This document shows positions 40,201 through 52,200 of a stretch of DNA of 64,000 bases, piece after piece (position 1 is the first letter of the stretch; each line of letters begins with the position of its first letter). A model generated the notes under the pieces. That model did not search any database. It worked only from the letters and a program-made list of their open reading frames with translations, and was not told the origin of the DNA. A program made the translations under genes and the position numbers. This DNA comes from Nymphaea colorata (taxonomy: Eukaryota > Streptophyta > Magnoliopsida > Nymphaeales > Nymphaeaceae): contig NC_045151.1 of NCBI RefSeq assembly GCF_008831285.2, forward strand, positions 10,964,571 through 11,028,570, given 5' to 3'.

Positions 40201-43200
40201 AATCTCGCCAACTCCTTGGGGATCCTTCGGGGATCTTGATCATACACGTGGCGGGGGGACAGCCTGCTTCCAACCTTGCGAGATCCCCTTCCCTATTTCC
40301 TCTCCAGCGAAATAGGAAAGGGCTCGATTCGTGAGGCTGGATTAATTGAATCGGGACATCATCCGCGAAAGGCAACAAATCAGTGAGATCCACTCCAACA
40401 ATCTGGTAAGATCCACCACGATCTTAGGAGGGTGACTCACCTTCACGGTAGGGAAGTTTCTAGCCCTAGCTCGTGTGAGGAGAAGGACGGCCAGCCTTGG
40501 AGATCTCGAGGAGCCGCGGTGAGCAATGAGGGAGTTGATCCACCGGAGTTCGATCAACATTCCTCGCCGGAATCTCAACCTTCACCGGAAAAGGAGGAAG
40601 ACACGCGTGTGTTGGCGCTTCCAACACTTGCTTCCCCCAATCGACTTGTCTTACTCTTGGGGTGTACCATCGATCCGGTGAAGTGCATTGTCTCTATGAC
40701 TCTTCTTTCGAGTTTGATTTGAAATTCATTGTTTCTATTACTTCCTTGGAGATTCGGCTAATATACTTGTCCGTGAGATCGTGGGGAGAGACGGTGCCGG
40801 AGCCCTTGTTATCTTGGAGGACTCCTCCTTCAACCCGAGAGGCACTAAGTGGAGAGAAGAAACTGCATCCGCCAAGCGACATTGGCGATTGCTTCCCCCT
40901 ACATACTACAATTCAACTAGGGGTCAATTCTCGATCGGGTGACTAGATCCACACATCCTTCTCTCATTTGTTAATTCGAATAGAACTTGATCTCCCTTGT
41001 TGGTTGGAGCCGATTTTACAAAATTGGGTTTGGGTTTGGAGGAAAACCCTGGTTTGTAGGCCTTCTTTCTTGCCTCTCTTCGTTTGAGTTGCTCCTCAAT
41101 TGTTTTTGCCAAAGAAGCAAAACATCTCCTCAACTCGGTTGGAGGATCCCTGAGCAACTCGATTTGGATATCTTCATCGAGACCGCCTATGAAATGGGCT
41201 ATCTTGGACTCTTCTGGACGGTTCTTTACCATACTAGACAACCTCTCAAACTTGCCTTGGTAATCTTGGACTGAAGATGTTTGTTTGAGATTTCACAATT
41301 CAATCTCATGGTTGACATACGATGTTTCTCCAAACCACAATAAAAGCTCTTCTTTGAAGAGGTCCCAAGTAGCATTCAGATAATCCTCCTCCCAAAAGCA
41401 ATACCATTGAATAGCATCCTCTTCTAAGTACATCTTTGCCAATCGGACTTTGTGCTCCTCTACTATGTTTTGGCAAATAAAGTATTGCTCGGCCTTGTAG
41501 ACCCACTCTTTTGGCCTTTTCCCATTGAATTTTGGAAAGTCCATTTTTTGCATAGGGAGCCTTGGTTCATCATTATTTCGGCCTCTTCGTCCATGGTTGA
41601 AACCAGCATGGTGCTGGCCTCTCCCTTGGCCTTGCATCATCTCAATCTCCCTATCTAACTCATCTTCAAATTCTCCAAAAGTCATAGATTGCATTGACCG
41701 ATTCTCATTGTTCCTTCTTGGTGCCTCATGGTGCGGACCCATATTTTGATAAAGCTCATCGTGGAGTTGCCTTTGATGATTTTGCCTTTGTTCAATGAAA
41801 GCTCTCCTTATCTCCTCTGGTGTGGGTCGCTCACCCTCTCGTCTGGCCCTTTTCCCCACGTGTAATGTTGCCCCGGGTTGGTTTGTCCCATTGGTAAGTT
41901 GAGGATGGACAATTTGTCGGTGGATAGGGGGTGGAATAGGCTCATTTTAGGGAACATGAGTGTGAGCTCTAGGTGGCTGCTCTATCCCTTGGCCCCTTAG
42001 GCTAGCTCGCTTAGCATCAACCAAGAATGCCTCACTCACCACTCCTATGAGATCATTCCTACGGTAATAGGAAGAAGTGTGAGAATGGGGTGGGACTCTC
42101 CTTTGCTCTAGGGTGTTCAACCGGCCGTCTATATTGGCAATGGTCTGGTTTACACCAGCTAGTTGGCTAAGGATTAGATCTAGCTTCGAGTTGGTGCCCG
42201 AGGACTCCCCTCTCTCAACAATATGAGTCTCTTCTACCACGACTTGCTCACCCTCCACCACATGGGTTTCAGGTTCTATGGTCTTAGCTTTACGCGGAGG
42301 CATGCTTCTCAACTCAAGCAAATGTGGACCAAAACAAAAACTGCCCAAAAATTGCACTTGAACTACTGTAAATCTGAAGCAAACTGAGATATAAAATCTG
42401 TCAAGGCTGCCGGAAAACCGGGTGCAAACTGTCCACCGACTACTAAAAAAACCACGTCCAAAAACTGTCAAAATTCTACCCTATCAAGTCCTTTTGCTGG
42501 CCGAATTTAGCAAGCTGAATTCCGGTCACCTCCAATGATCTCCAAGCAGCAAGAACAGCAGCAAAATGTCCTCCCACGGCTCTGATACCAACTGGTAGGG
42601 TCTGCCCGAATGCGGCCAAGAAATCCTCAAGATGTCGTCGAAGACCCTCTCCAAGATCTAGGAGGAGGTTGCCGTTCAATGGGTTTAAAAGTTAATTACA
42701 CAGTTAGGCTCCCGCCGGACAGTCACCCCGGCTCAAAGTAGGTCAAGAAAGTACAAGAAGGGCTTCCCCAATCCCGGCTTGATCCTACTACAAAAGGACT
42801 AGAATAGGTGCGAGGCTTAATACAAATCGCAACGATACAATATATCACTCTCATCACTCAACATTCATCAAACCATTCAATCCACCCTGTCATACAATCC
42901 CTATTCGGAACAAACCACGCCCTTGCCCTAGGTGGTCCACAACCCGGGAATCGTGTCCTTGGCAAGGTGCCTTGGAGGGATCCCAGTCGGTTGCTATTGC
43001 CAATGGCTGGATTAGAAAGCAAAGAACTCCCTTCCCACGGATCTATAGGGTGATCCGATGTTACCTCCCAAGGCCTCGCTTGGGGACTCCTCGAGCTTCA
43101 CCAAAGGTAATAACCGGCAGCAATAGATGGCTGCCTCCTTCGGTATTTCCAGCAACTTCCACCTTAGGCCACGCCAATTCTCCTCCTTGGACGGAATAAG

Positions 43201-46200
43201 AACAAGAGAGATCAAGTTCTATTCGAATTAACAAATGAGAGAAGGATGTGTGGATCTAGTCACCCGATCGAGAATTGACCCCTAGTTGAATTGTAGTATG
43301 TAGGGAGAAGCAATCGCCAATGTCGCTTGGCGGATGCGGTTTCTTCTCTCCACTTAGTGCCTCTCGGGTTGAAGGAGGAGTCCTCCAAGATAACAAGGGC
43401 TCCGGCACCTTCTCTCCCCACGATCTCACGGACAAGTATATGAGCCGAATCTCCAAGGAAGTAATAGAAACAATGAATTTCAAATCAAACTCGAAAGAAG
43501 AGTCATAAAGACAATGCACTTCACCGGATCGATGGTACACCCCAAGAGTAAGACAAGTCGATTGGGGGAAGCAAGTGTTGGAAGCGCCAACACACGCGTG
43601 TCTTCCTCCTTTTCCGGTGAAGGTTGAGATTCCGGCGAGGAATGTTGATCGAACTCCTGTGGATCAACTCCCTCATTGCTCACCGCGGCTCCTCGAGATC
43701 TCCAAGGCTGGCCGTCCTTCTCCTCACACGAGCTAGGGCTAGAAACTTCCCTACCGTGAAGGTGAGTCACCCTCCTAAGATCGTGGTGGATCTTACCAGA
43801 TTGCTGGAGTGGATCTCCAAGGATCTCACTGATTTGTTGCCTTTCGCGGATGATGTCCCGATTCAATTAATCCACCCTTTCCTATTTCGCTGGAGAGGAA
43901 ATAGGGAAGGGGATCTCGCAAGGTTGGAAGCAGGCTGTCCCCCGCCACGTGTATGATCAAGATCCCCGAAGGATCCCCAAGGAGTTGGCGAGATTCTTGC
44001 CTTAGGTGAAAGGCATCTAGGTACAATGCACCTAGCCGCAAGTCAAGCCCTTTTCTATTTCGTTGAGGCGAAAATAGGAAAGGAGATCTCGCCAAAGTGG
44101 GAACGAGCTGCCCTCTTCCACTTGTCCTCGCGTCCAGCTGCCACCTAGCTCCTTCCTTTTTGGTGGCCGTCCAGATGCAATGAATGTCCTAGCGCGGGAG
44201 ATCTTCTTTCCAAAAGAATAGGGACGGCTGAGCAAGATGCGCCTTCCTTTTTGGAACGGAAGGACACTTGGCGCGCCCTCTTGGCTTCTTGCGGCGCCTC
44301 CCAAAATTGTCGGCCTAGCTGCTGGCGCCCTCCTCCACATGGTGCCACCTGGCCTCCCGAGATCAGCTGCGGATCTCACCTTTCGAAAGCATCGGCAAAA
44401 TATTTGGAAAGTGTTGACGGCGCCAAGAGTTGCCTTTTTAAATACCCTTATGCGCTAGGGTTTCCGATACCTTCTTGGACGAAATTACCCATGCTAATAA
44501 TTATTAATCCAAGTAAATGTAGTGCATAGCAGGGGTAGGATGGGAATTAGTCACCCAATTGTCGGAACTGGCCGGAGGTCGCCGGATCTGGCCGGAATGG
44601 TGGCCGGAAATCTGAGTTACACCATGAAAACCGGCGAACAGGCCAACATGCTTCCAAAACTTGCAGACGATGATTCGACGGTCAAATCAGCTCCAAATAC
44701 CTTGATTTTTGGATATGTTGTAGATCTTTTAATTACGAATCCAATGGTATATGGCTCGCCTGAATACTCCAAGGGAATCGTCGGAAACAGCCTCTGCAAG
44801 CGGCGGATCTGCGGCTGCTGCGCCTGAGCGGCGGCGGCGGAAACAGTGAACTTCCGTCGTGGATGTGACTACCTTCCCGTGGTCCGATCTGCCTGAAATT
44901 TTAGTAGGTTGTAGGGGATGACGAGAGCTTTCCAACGAGCCATAGAACGCCTCAAAACTCCCAGTAGATCTCCGGAAATCACTTTCTGATCGGAAGTGTG
45001 TTCTGAAGCTATTTTCAGAAACCGAGAACCGTGTCTTTTCGTCTCCACTCGTTTTCGCCTCTTCCCCTTCGCGGTTTCCTTTCTTCTCCTTCCTCGCTCC
45101 ACGAATTGGCTTCGTGACTCAGATCTTAGGGTTGATCATGGAACGCCATACCCCACCGTAAATACCTCGAGGAAAGTCCCGAATTTAGGCGGATTGATCT
45201 TGGGATTAATCGGATGCTCCCTTCTTCTCCTCGATCTACCTACAATGGAATCTTCTTCTTCACTTGATACCGCCTCTTCAATCCCAGTTGGACAAGCAAG
45301 CTCGAATGCAAGGCTCGAGGGGGCGTTGATGTCGTGAGTAAGGATCATCCGAGAGCTCATCCACCAAGCGTTAGGAAGTCGGAAAGCTTGGTTATGGCTG
45401 AGATCTCGCCGGCGGTCAAGGTTGAAGACGATGGGCCAGAATCACAGGCGGCACCTTCTTCAACACCGTCTAGTACAGTCGCCTTTCAACTCCTTTGTGA
45501 TCAAGTTGAAGGCACGGCTACCTATCCAAGGATTCCTTGGTTCGAGTACGATGTTCATCTTCTTCGTTAATGGCTACCGGCAGCCATTAATGGATGGAAG
45601 ACCTCCAATAATCTCACAGCTTGGTGAGTATTTCAGTGTAGTGCTTCCTAGGAAGCCACGCCCTAAGCACCAAGAACTCTCCACGCATGGAGGAAAGAGA
45701 AAAACTCCAATTTCATTAAGCAAGAATGAATAAAACGTCTCAGTTTTGGCTTATATACAAGTGCCAAACCGGTTCAAAGCACTGTCTCGAGATGAGACGT
45801 AAAACAAACCGAATCAAACAAGAAAATGGTACAAAAGCAAATGAATCAAATCATTCTAAGTAATTGTTCTAATCTGATTTGGGCCAAAGGCCCCACCTCG
45901 CCCAGGTCCGCCTGAGCTTCGCCAATCCGATCCGTGAAATGGGCTCGAGCCCAATGTGTTCTCCTCGCCATGCCGAGCCCACCTTCATTTAGGCCAAACG
46001 TGCCTAGGTCTTCCCCTTCTGGACTAGGTGAGTCCCGGTCTTCCTCATCTAGGCTAGGTGCACCTAGGTCTTCCTCACCTAGACCGGGTGGGTCTAGGTC
46101 TCCTAGGTCAAGATCACCTAGGTCTTCCATAAGCCTTGCTCCCTTAGCCTCACAAGGACTTGCACGCGCCCTTCACTTTGCTCTCATCCGCTCCACGCTA

Positions 46201-49200
46201 TATTTGAGGGATTAACCTCACAAGGAAAAAGTCCGTCATCTCCCGAAAACGCAAAGGAGGAACTTGGGAAGTTAACCTCCCTAAGCATTTGACCCACTCC
46301 CGTAGTCGCTCCCACCTGTTTTCCGCAAATCTCATAAAAACAAAAGTTAGCCTCACAATAAGAAAGGGCGCCTTCGGCGGAAGTACCAACGTGGGAAGTA
46401 CGAGTTCTAGGTAGGCTCGTATCCATATTTCTCTAATGTCACCTCTCACCCTAGTACTAACTCCAACTACTCTCTTCCACTTCCTATTCCTCCATTTCCA
46501 TTGGAGTCTACTTCTATACCATTGTCCTCCTCGCTTGAAGTGCCACATTTTAGGATCCACCACTTGTCTATTCTCATCATCATGTCTTTGAACATGGACC
46601 TTCCACATCTCCTCCTGAGGTAAGTATTACTGATTCACTTGAGGCTCCCATGTCTCTGCAGGATAATGCTCCAGATATTCCAATCCCAGATGATGATCTC
46701 CCTATTGCCCTCCGAAAAGGTAAAAGACAGTGCACCGTGCATCCTATTTCTAAGTTTGTCACAGTAGAGAGACTGTGCAAGGGTATGCAAGAGTTTATCT
46801 CTGTCTCTTATGCACCATTACTGTTCCCATAAATCATCAGCAAGCCTTTTTAGATCCTAAGTAGAGACAGGCCATGCAGGAAAGATCGAGGCACTGATAT
46901 CTAGAGGCACATGGAACCTTGTCTCTCACCCTTCTGATGCAGATATTGTTGGCTGCAAATGGGTCTTCACAATCAACTATCAATCTGACGACACCATTGA
47001 GAGATATAAAGCCCGCTTAGTAGCAAAGGGGTATACTCAGACTTGTGGGGTCGACTTCTTTGAGACTTTTCTCCAGTTGTTAGACTCGGTACTATTCAAT
47101 TGGTCGTCGCTGTGGCGGTACATTATGATTGGCAACCTAGTTATGAAAGACAAGGACAGTGTGGGAAAGTATGTAAATTAAGAAAATAAGCATATGGACC
47201 CAAGCAGAGTCCTAGGGCATGGTTTCAGAAATTATATGAAGTTGTATCGATATTTGGACTCCAACGATCAGTTCATTCTCTCTTTATTAAGAGAAGTTCA
47301 AAAGGTATAGTGGTAATGGTAATATATGTTGATGACATTATATTAATTGGCAGTTGTGAAAAAGAAATTATTGAAACAAAGGAGTACCTACAAAAACACT
47401 TTGTTACCAAGGATCTTGATCCTCTTAGGTACTTCTTAGGAATAGAAGTTGCGAGGAGTAGAGAAGGCCTTGTGCAAAAGGAAATATGTTATTGATTTGC
47501 TTCATGAGACAAGGATGCTTGGCGCTAAACCTGCAAATATTCCTATGAATCCTCGATTCTATTTATATGATGAGGATTCTAAACAGGTAGACAACAAATC
47601 ATATTGTTCATTGATTGGAAAACTCCTTTATGTTACTGTGACACACCCTGATATATCTATTGTTGTGGGAAAGCTAAGCCAATTTATGGAAACCAAGAAA
47701 GGTTCATTGGGAAGTTGCACTGATGATTCTCAAATGCCTCAAATCTGCTCCAGGGAAAGGACTATCATTTCAGAAAAGTGATTCTCTTGACGTGATGGCC
47801 TGCACAGATGCTTGTTATGCTAGATCAGTTGAGGATAGAAAATCCACCACTGGATTCTGCATTTTTGTTGGAAGGAACCTGATAACTTGGAGAAGTAAAA
47901 AACCAACCTGAGGTGGCCACTGGCCAGGTCGAGTGCAGAATCAGAGTACAGAGCTATAACTCAAACTACTGCGAGATGATTTGTGCAAAGCTGATTCTTG
48001 CTAGCTTGGGAGTTCAAATCTCTCTTTCAACGATGATGCTATGTAACAACAAAGCTGTTACCTACATTGCCAATAATCGTCTTCCATGAAAGGAAAAAAC
48101 ATATTGAGATAGATTTTCATTACATCAGAGATATGGTGCAAGTTGGAAATATATTTCTACTACTCATGTCCCTAGCGAAGATCAAGTTGCTGATGTATTT
48201 ACCAAGCCCTTACCGATCACCAGATTTACACAATATTGTGACAAATTGAGTATGTTTGATATATATGCTCCAGCTTGAAGGGGAGTGTCGTTAGTAAAGA
48301 AATAAAACAACATGGGTAGTATCTTGCAATTTTATTAAATAGGGAGGTTCACTTATTATTTCTTACACATTTGATGTAAATGTTATTTCCCTAAATCTCA
48401 ATTTAAGTGAGAAGAAGGGATAATCTAAGATATGGTTTTCGCCTCTCTCCTCTCTCTATCGTGTTCAACAGAAACAAATACGTCAAATTTATAAAAGAAA
48501 AGGAAACAACCCCTGTTTTGATATGTGTTTCCCCATCCATCTACTTCTTCATCGTTGTTGTACTAAAAAGGTATTGGATTTGACAGATTCTTCCTTTTTT
48601 CCAATTCCAGCATTAAATAAATTTGAGATTCAAAAGAAAAGATAAAACATATTAAAAATAACGAAAGAATGAAAAGGAAAAGAAGGAGGTGCTTAGATCT
48701 CCAGATCCATGCATTTCACATTGCTATGATCTGTTGTAGCTTGTCAATGGAACATGATTACATAGACAAAGAAGTGGCTATTTGCAGCCTGGCTCTTTAC
48801 ATATCAATTATCTTATAACATAGCCAAAAGTTTTTCATAATATGATCAACACCATCCTCATTATCCATAGGTGTGACATACACCCATCAAGAAAGGAAAA
48901 AGGAAGAATTTAACAAGCATATGTCCAAAACTTTAACCTGCTACCCATGTGATATTATCATATTGTAATGTTGTCCAAAGAAACACTAGATAATTAGCAG
49001 ATTACCTTAGAAAAGCTGTGTATTTTGCACGTTTATTTCCACATAGATTATCTACTGCATCCTTCAACTCCAAAAGCTCTGTGCACAATTTCCTAATTCC
49101 CTAAAGAAAATATAAATAAATATTACATTTTTCAATAATAGGATGAATGCCAGAAGAAACAAAATTTAATTATCAATTAAATAAAAACTACATGTGCTAA

Positions 49201-52200
49201 GAAAAGCGAACAAAAGATGACAGTTTACTTAACAATAAATGCTAATAGAAACCATGAAATACAAAAGGAACATCTTAGTTGGTCAAGTGCTACAAATCAA
49301 TCTTAGCAAATGGCTTTGTAAGGGAAAACCTCTTGATGAAAACCTATTCAGTCCAGCATCTATCACTTAGTTGAATTCCTCAAACATGGATAAATAATAC
49401 CTAATAGAACAACAATGATATGGGTGCCCTTCACTAAATTGAAGGATCACACAGAAACGAGATCAATCATTATCAATACAAGAAAACCAAATGCCACATC
49501 CTGAAGCCTCACTAAGTTCCTAGTCTGGTACTCACTCATCTGGATCAATTTCCCTAACAAAGAAAAAAAAAAAAAACAAAAAAAACAAAATAAAGAGAAC
49601 AAAATGCTGCAATCTGAAGTCTCACTAAGTTCATAGTCCGTACACCCCAGATCAGAATCCATCATATGTCAATCCTTGGAGAACTTGAAATCCTTAACAA
49701 TGACCAAAGTGATCCTTTCCATTATCCAAAATGTCTAAATTCTTTAGGTTATAGTTTCAGTTTTAAACCTTAACAAAGCAATTTCAGATGCCTATTCCAA
49801 AGTTACCATGCTCTAGTCGATGATTCCATACATGTTCACTATGTAATACGGAAGTGATCACATCAGATATCAGCCAATGGTGGATACAAAACATCAAACT
49901 TAGTAATTAAAAAACAATGTTTCAGTATCTACCAACTATTGCAATGTTTGTTACATGTGAGAACTAAAATCTGGTATGTGATACAGCAAGACACTTGTTT
50001 GCATTACTAAATGGAACACATGCATGAAACAAAACCAACTGAACCAGTGTAAGATGCAGAGAATTGAACTTATGAAGACTCACCAAGCGACAAAAGAGTA
50101 ACGATTTAAAATTAAGTTGTTTTGCTAAATCTATTCAAACAAAAGTATTGGTTCATGACAGTAAGCATTGAAAAATGCATCAATTGATTTAGATTAAGTC
50201 AAGTACATGCTAAACTATGTTTCTTCAGCATGTCTGGATCTGTCTGAGATATAAACTGCCTGGCTTACAAACAAACAACCACACACATACAAAAATATAG
50301 ATATTATGTCTTTGCATGTGTTTGTAACTGTGTATATGCACATAGTTATGCAGATACTTGTCTATGTATACATAATTGTATACATGCATATATCAGAATC
50401 TCAGACTCCAGTCTTTGTATTGCTGCTCCGATGTGTCAACAAAACCAATAATTTCCCATGCCATACTCAGTGCTCAAATGCCAAATTGTTCCTTGCAGAG
50501 CATGAAACCAGGAGGCACGACACATGTGGATTAATCCAGCTAATCGTGAGGTATCCAGGAAACAGTTTTAGATCAGGCGTATACGTATTCTTGTGTTCCA
50601 TATTTGGATTACATATGAAACAAGAAGCTCATAAACTAATATCAGTTTCTGATCGCCAATCATTGTTCCTATTACTGAAGTAACCCAATTATATGATGGT
50701 TGCATGATAGTTGTAACATAACTCAAACTCACACAAGAAGATGATTAAACCACAGAATATAGAAACTTTGCATTGACAAAGTGCTTTATTTCAGTCCTCT
50801 TCCGCCTGTGGACTGGAGGAAGAAGGGATGCAGGATAAGCCAGATCGATAATTCAAGAGACATGTCATAAACCATGAAAACACTTAACACAGGATAGGAA
50901 CTAAAGTATTCTGTATTCACTACACTCCATTAATGACCAACTAGAAACAGCAAATTAGTGAAGCCAATTGGGTCTGGATGGAAACAAAAGTTGTTCAGTA
51001 AACAATCCAGCAGAGAAATGCTTGTGTTGTTTATCCTCATAAAACTTATTGATAAGAACCACAAATAAGCATAAAACTTGCTCTTCTACAGCTATTTCAT
51101 CTAACCAAAGGTTAAGCCGGCTCTTCCTCTTAAAAGCATGAAAACTATCAGCTTCAAAGGACAAAAAAAAAAAAAAAAAACAATGGGCCACTTTTGGCCT
51201 TTGGGTACCAATGATCCACAGAAAACTCAGAATTAGGTGCAAATAAATTGTATTTCCCATTTCAGGCTTAAGATACTGTATGATATACGAGAGACTTTAT
51301 TTTCTTCCTTGTTTTATTTTTCTTGAAGTCAAAAGAGAAAATCCGGTCTTCTGGTAGCAGCGGTAATACCCTAGATATTCTCAATGACAGCAGAAGGTAT
51401 AACCAGTTTCTACCTGCGGAAGGCTGATTCTTATGAAAGCCTAACTGTGACTGCCTATATAACAGCTTGCCAACCCCACTTCGCAAATCCTCTCGGTTTC
51501 TAGTTTCTTCGGTTCTTCCATCAGAAAGAGAAGATCAAACATGTAATTCCATTGGAACGAAATCATAACCAAGACAACTTAACGAGCATTTTTAGCTTCT
51601 TCTTACTCAGAAACAGCAAAAAGGTAACCTGAGCATTAAAAGAAGAAAAAAGCCACAAATCGTCTTCTTTTTTGCTACGAATGTTACCAAATCAGCGGCA
51701 TCAACTTGTTATGAATCTTGCAGACAGTGAGATATCAATCACCTACGAGTCCCACCAGCATCCCCCATCCTTTCCTTTCTCTTCCAACGTTTACACTGCA
51801 AGCTGTCTCGCTTTCGGCATCGGAATGGCATAAAATGTCCGTACTTTAGAAAAATGTTATCAAATTCAAGACCTGAGCAGAAGTAGTTTGCTAATACGTT
51901 CCTCAGGTTTTCCCTTTGCAACATTTTCGACATATTCTTAGTAGTCAAGTTACCTGGTAGGGACCATCGTTTGCCCCTGGTAAGTAGGTGGGAAACTAAC
52001 CAGTGCAGACAACCTCCTACCCAAGCTCTATAGCTTTCCACAATATTCACACCCATATTTGGTTCGACTTGCCATTAAACATAAGAAAAACGAAAAATGA
52101 AATGCAGGGATTCTCAATGGAAAGATAAGCAAATGCGGGATACTCCCAGCTTCTTCAGCTAATTAGATATTTAGAGAGAGAGAGAGAGAGATCTATAATG

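Larger units (their letters stand above)
37829..46425. mobile_element. Rearranged Ty3/gypsy element forming a 3.2-kb inverted repeat
   Basis: On the minus strand, in order: a complete-looking LTR (46425-42593), primer-binding site (42590-42579), gag (42303 to 40997). Gag then joins directly to an inverted copy of the same LTR that lacks its last ~600 bp (37829-40996, plus orientation). The two LTR copies are near-identical inverted arms around a 2.2-kb spacer. There is no protease, reverse transcriptase, RNase H or integrase. No matching target-site duplication was seen at the outer ends (ATTGC on the left, ATATT on the right). The layout suggests an aberrant integration, such as autointegration, or a later inversion and deletion. 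Confidence 0.85.
35933..49005 (-). other. EXO84C intron 2 (13.07 kb) with nested retrotransposons
   Basis: The donor follows ...YTAFLR (exon at 49100-49006) and the acceptor precedes [12 protein letters not shown] (exon at 35932-34906). The intron contains a degraded Ty1/copia element (about 37152-48470) into which a rearranged Ty3/gypsy element with inverted LTRs has gone (37829-46425). The split codon (AG + A) restores the reading frame exactly, so the intron call is firm even though its content is foreign. Confidence 0.85.

Noticed and set aside
38038-40946. Many 60-140-codon frames on both strands of the palindrome arms
   Set aside because: Each appears twice, once per arm, because the arms are inverted copies of one LTR. 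None has a protein-family signature, and GC-rich LTR sequence gives long chance frames.
42700-43200. Possible separate element between the palindrome spacer and the right arm
   Set aside because: The primer-binding site at 42579-42590 and the CCCTACCA end show this is simply the last ~600 bp of the right-hand LTR, missing from the truncated left copy.
50306-50683. 125-codon plus-strand frame in EXO84C intron 1
   Set aside because: No recognisable domain, low-complexity start (VYMH repeats) and antisense within an intron.
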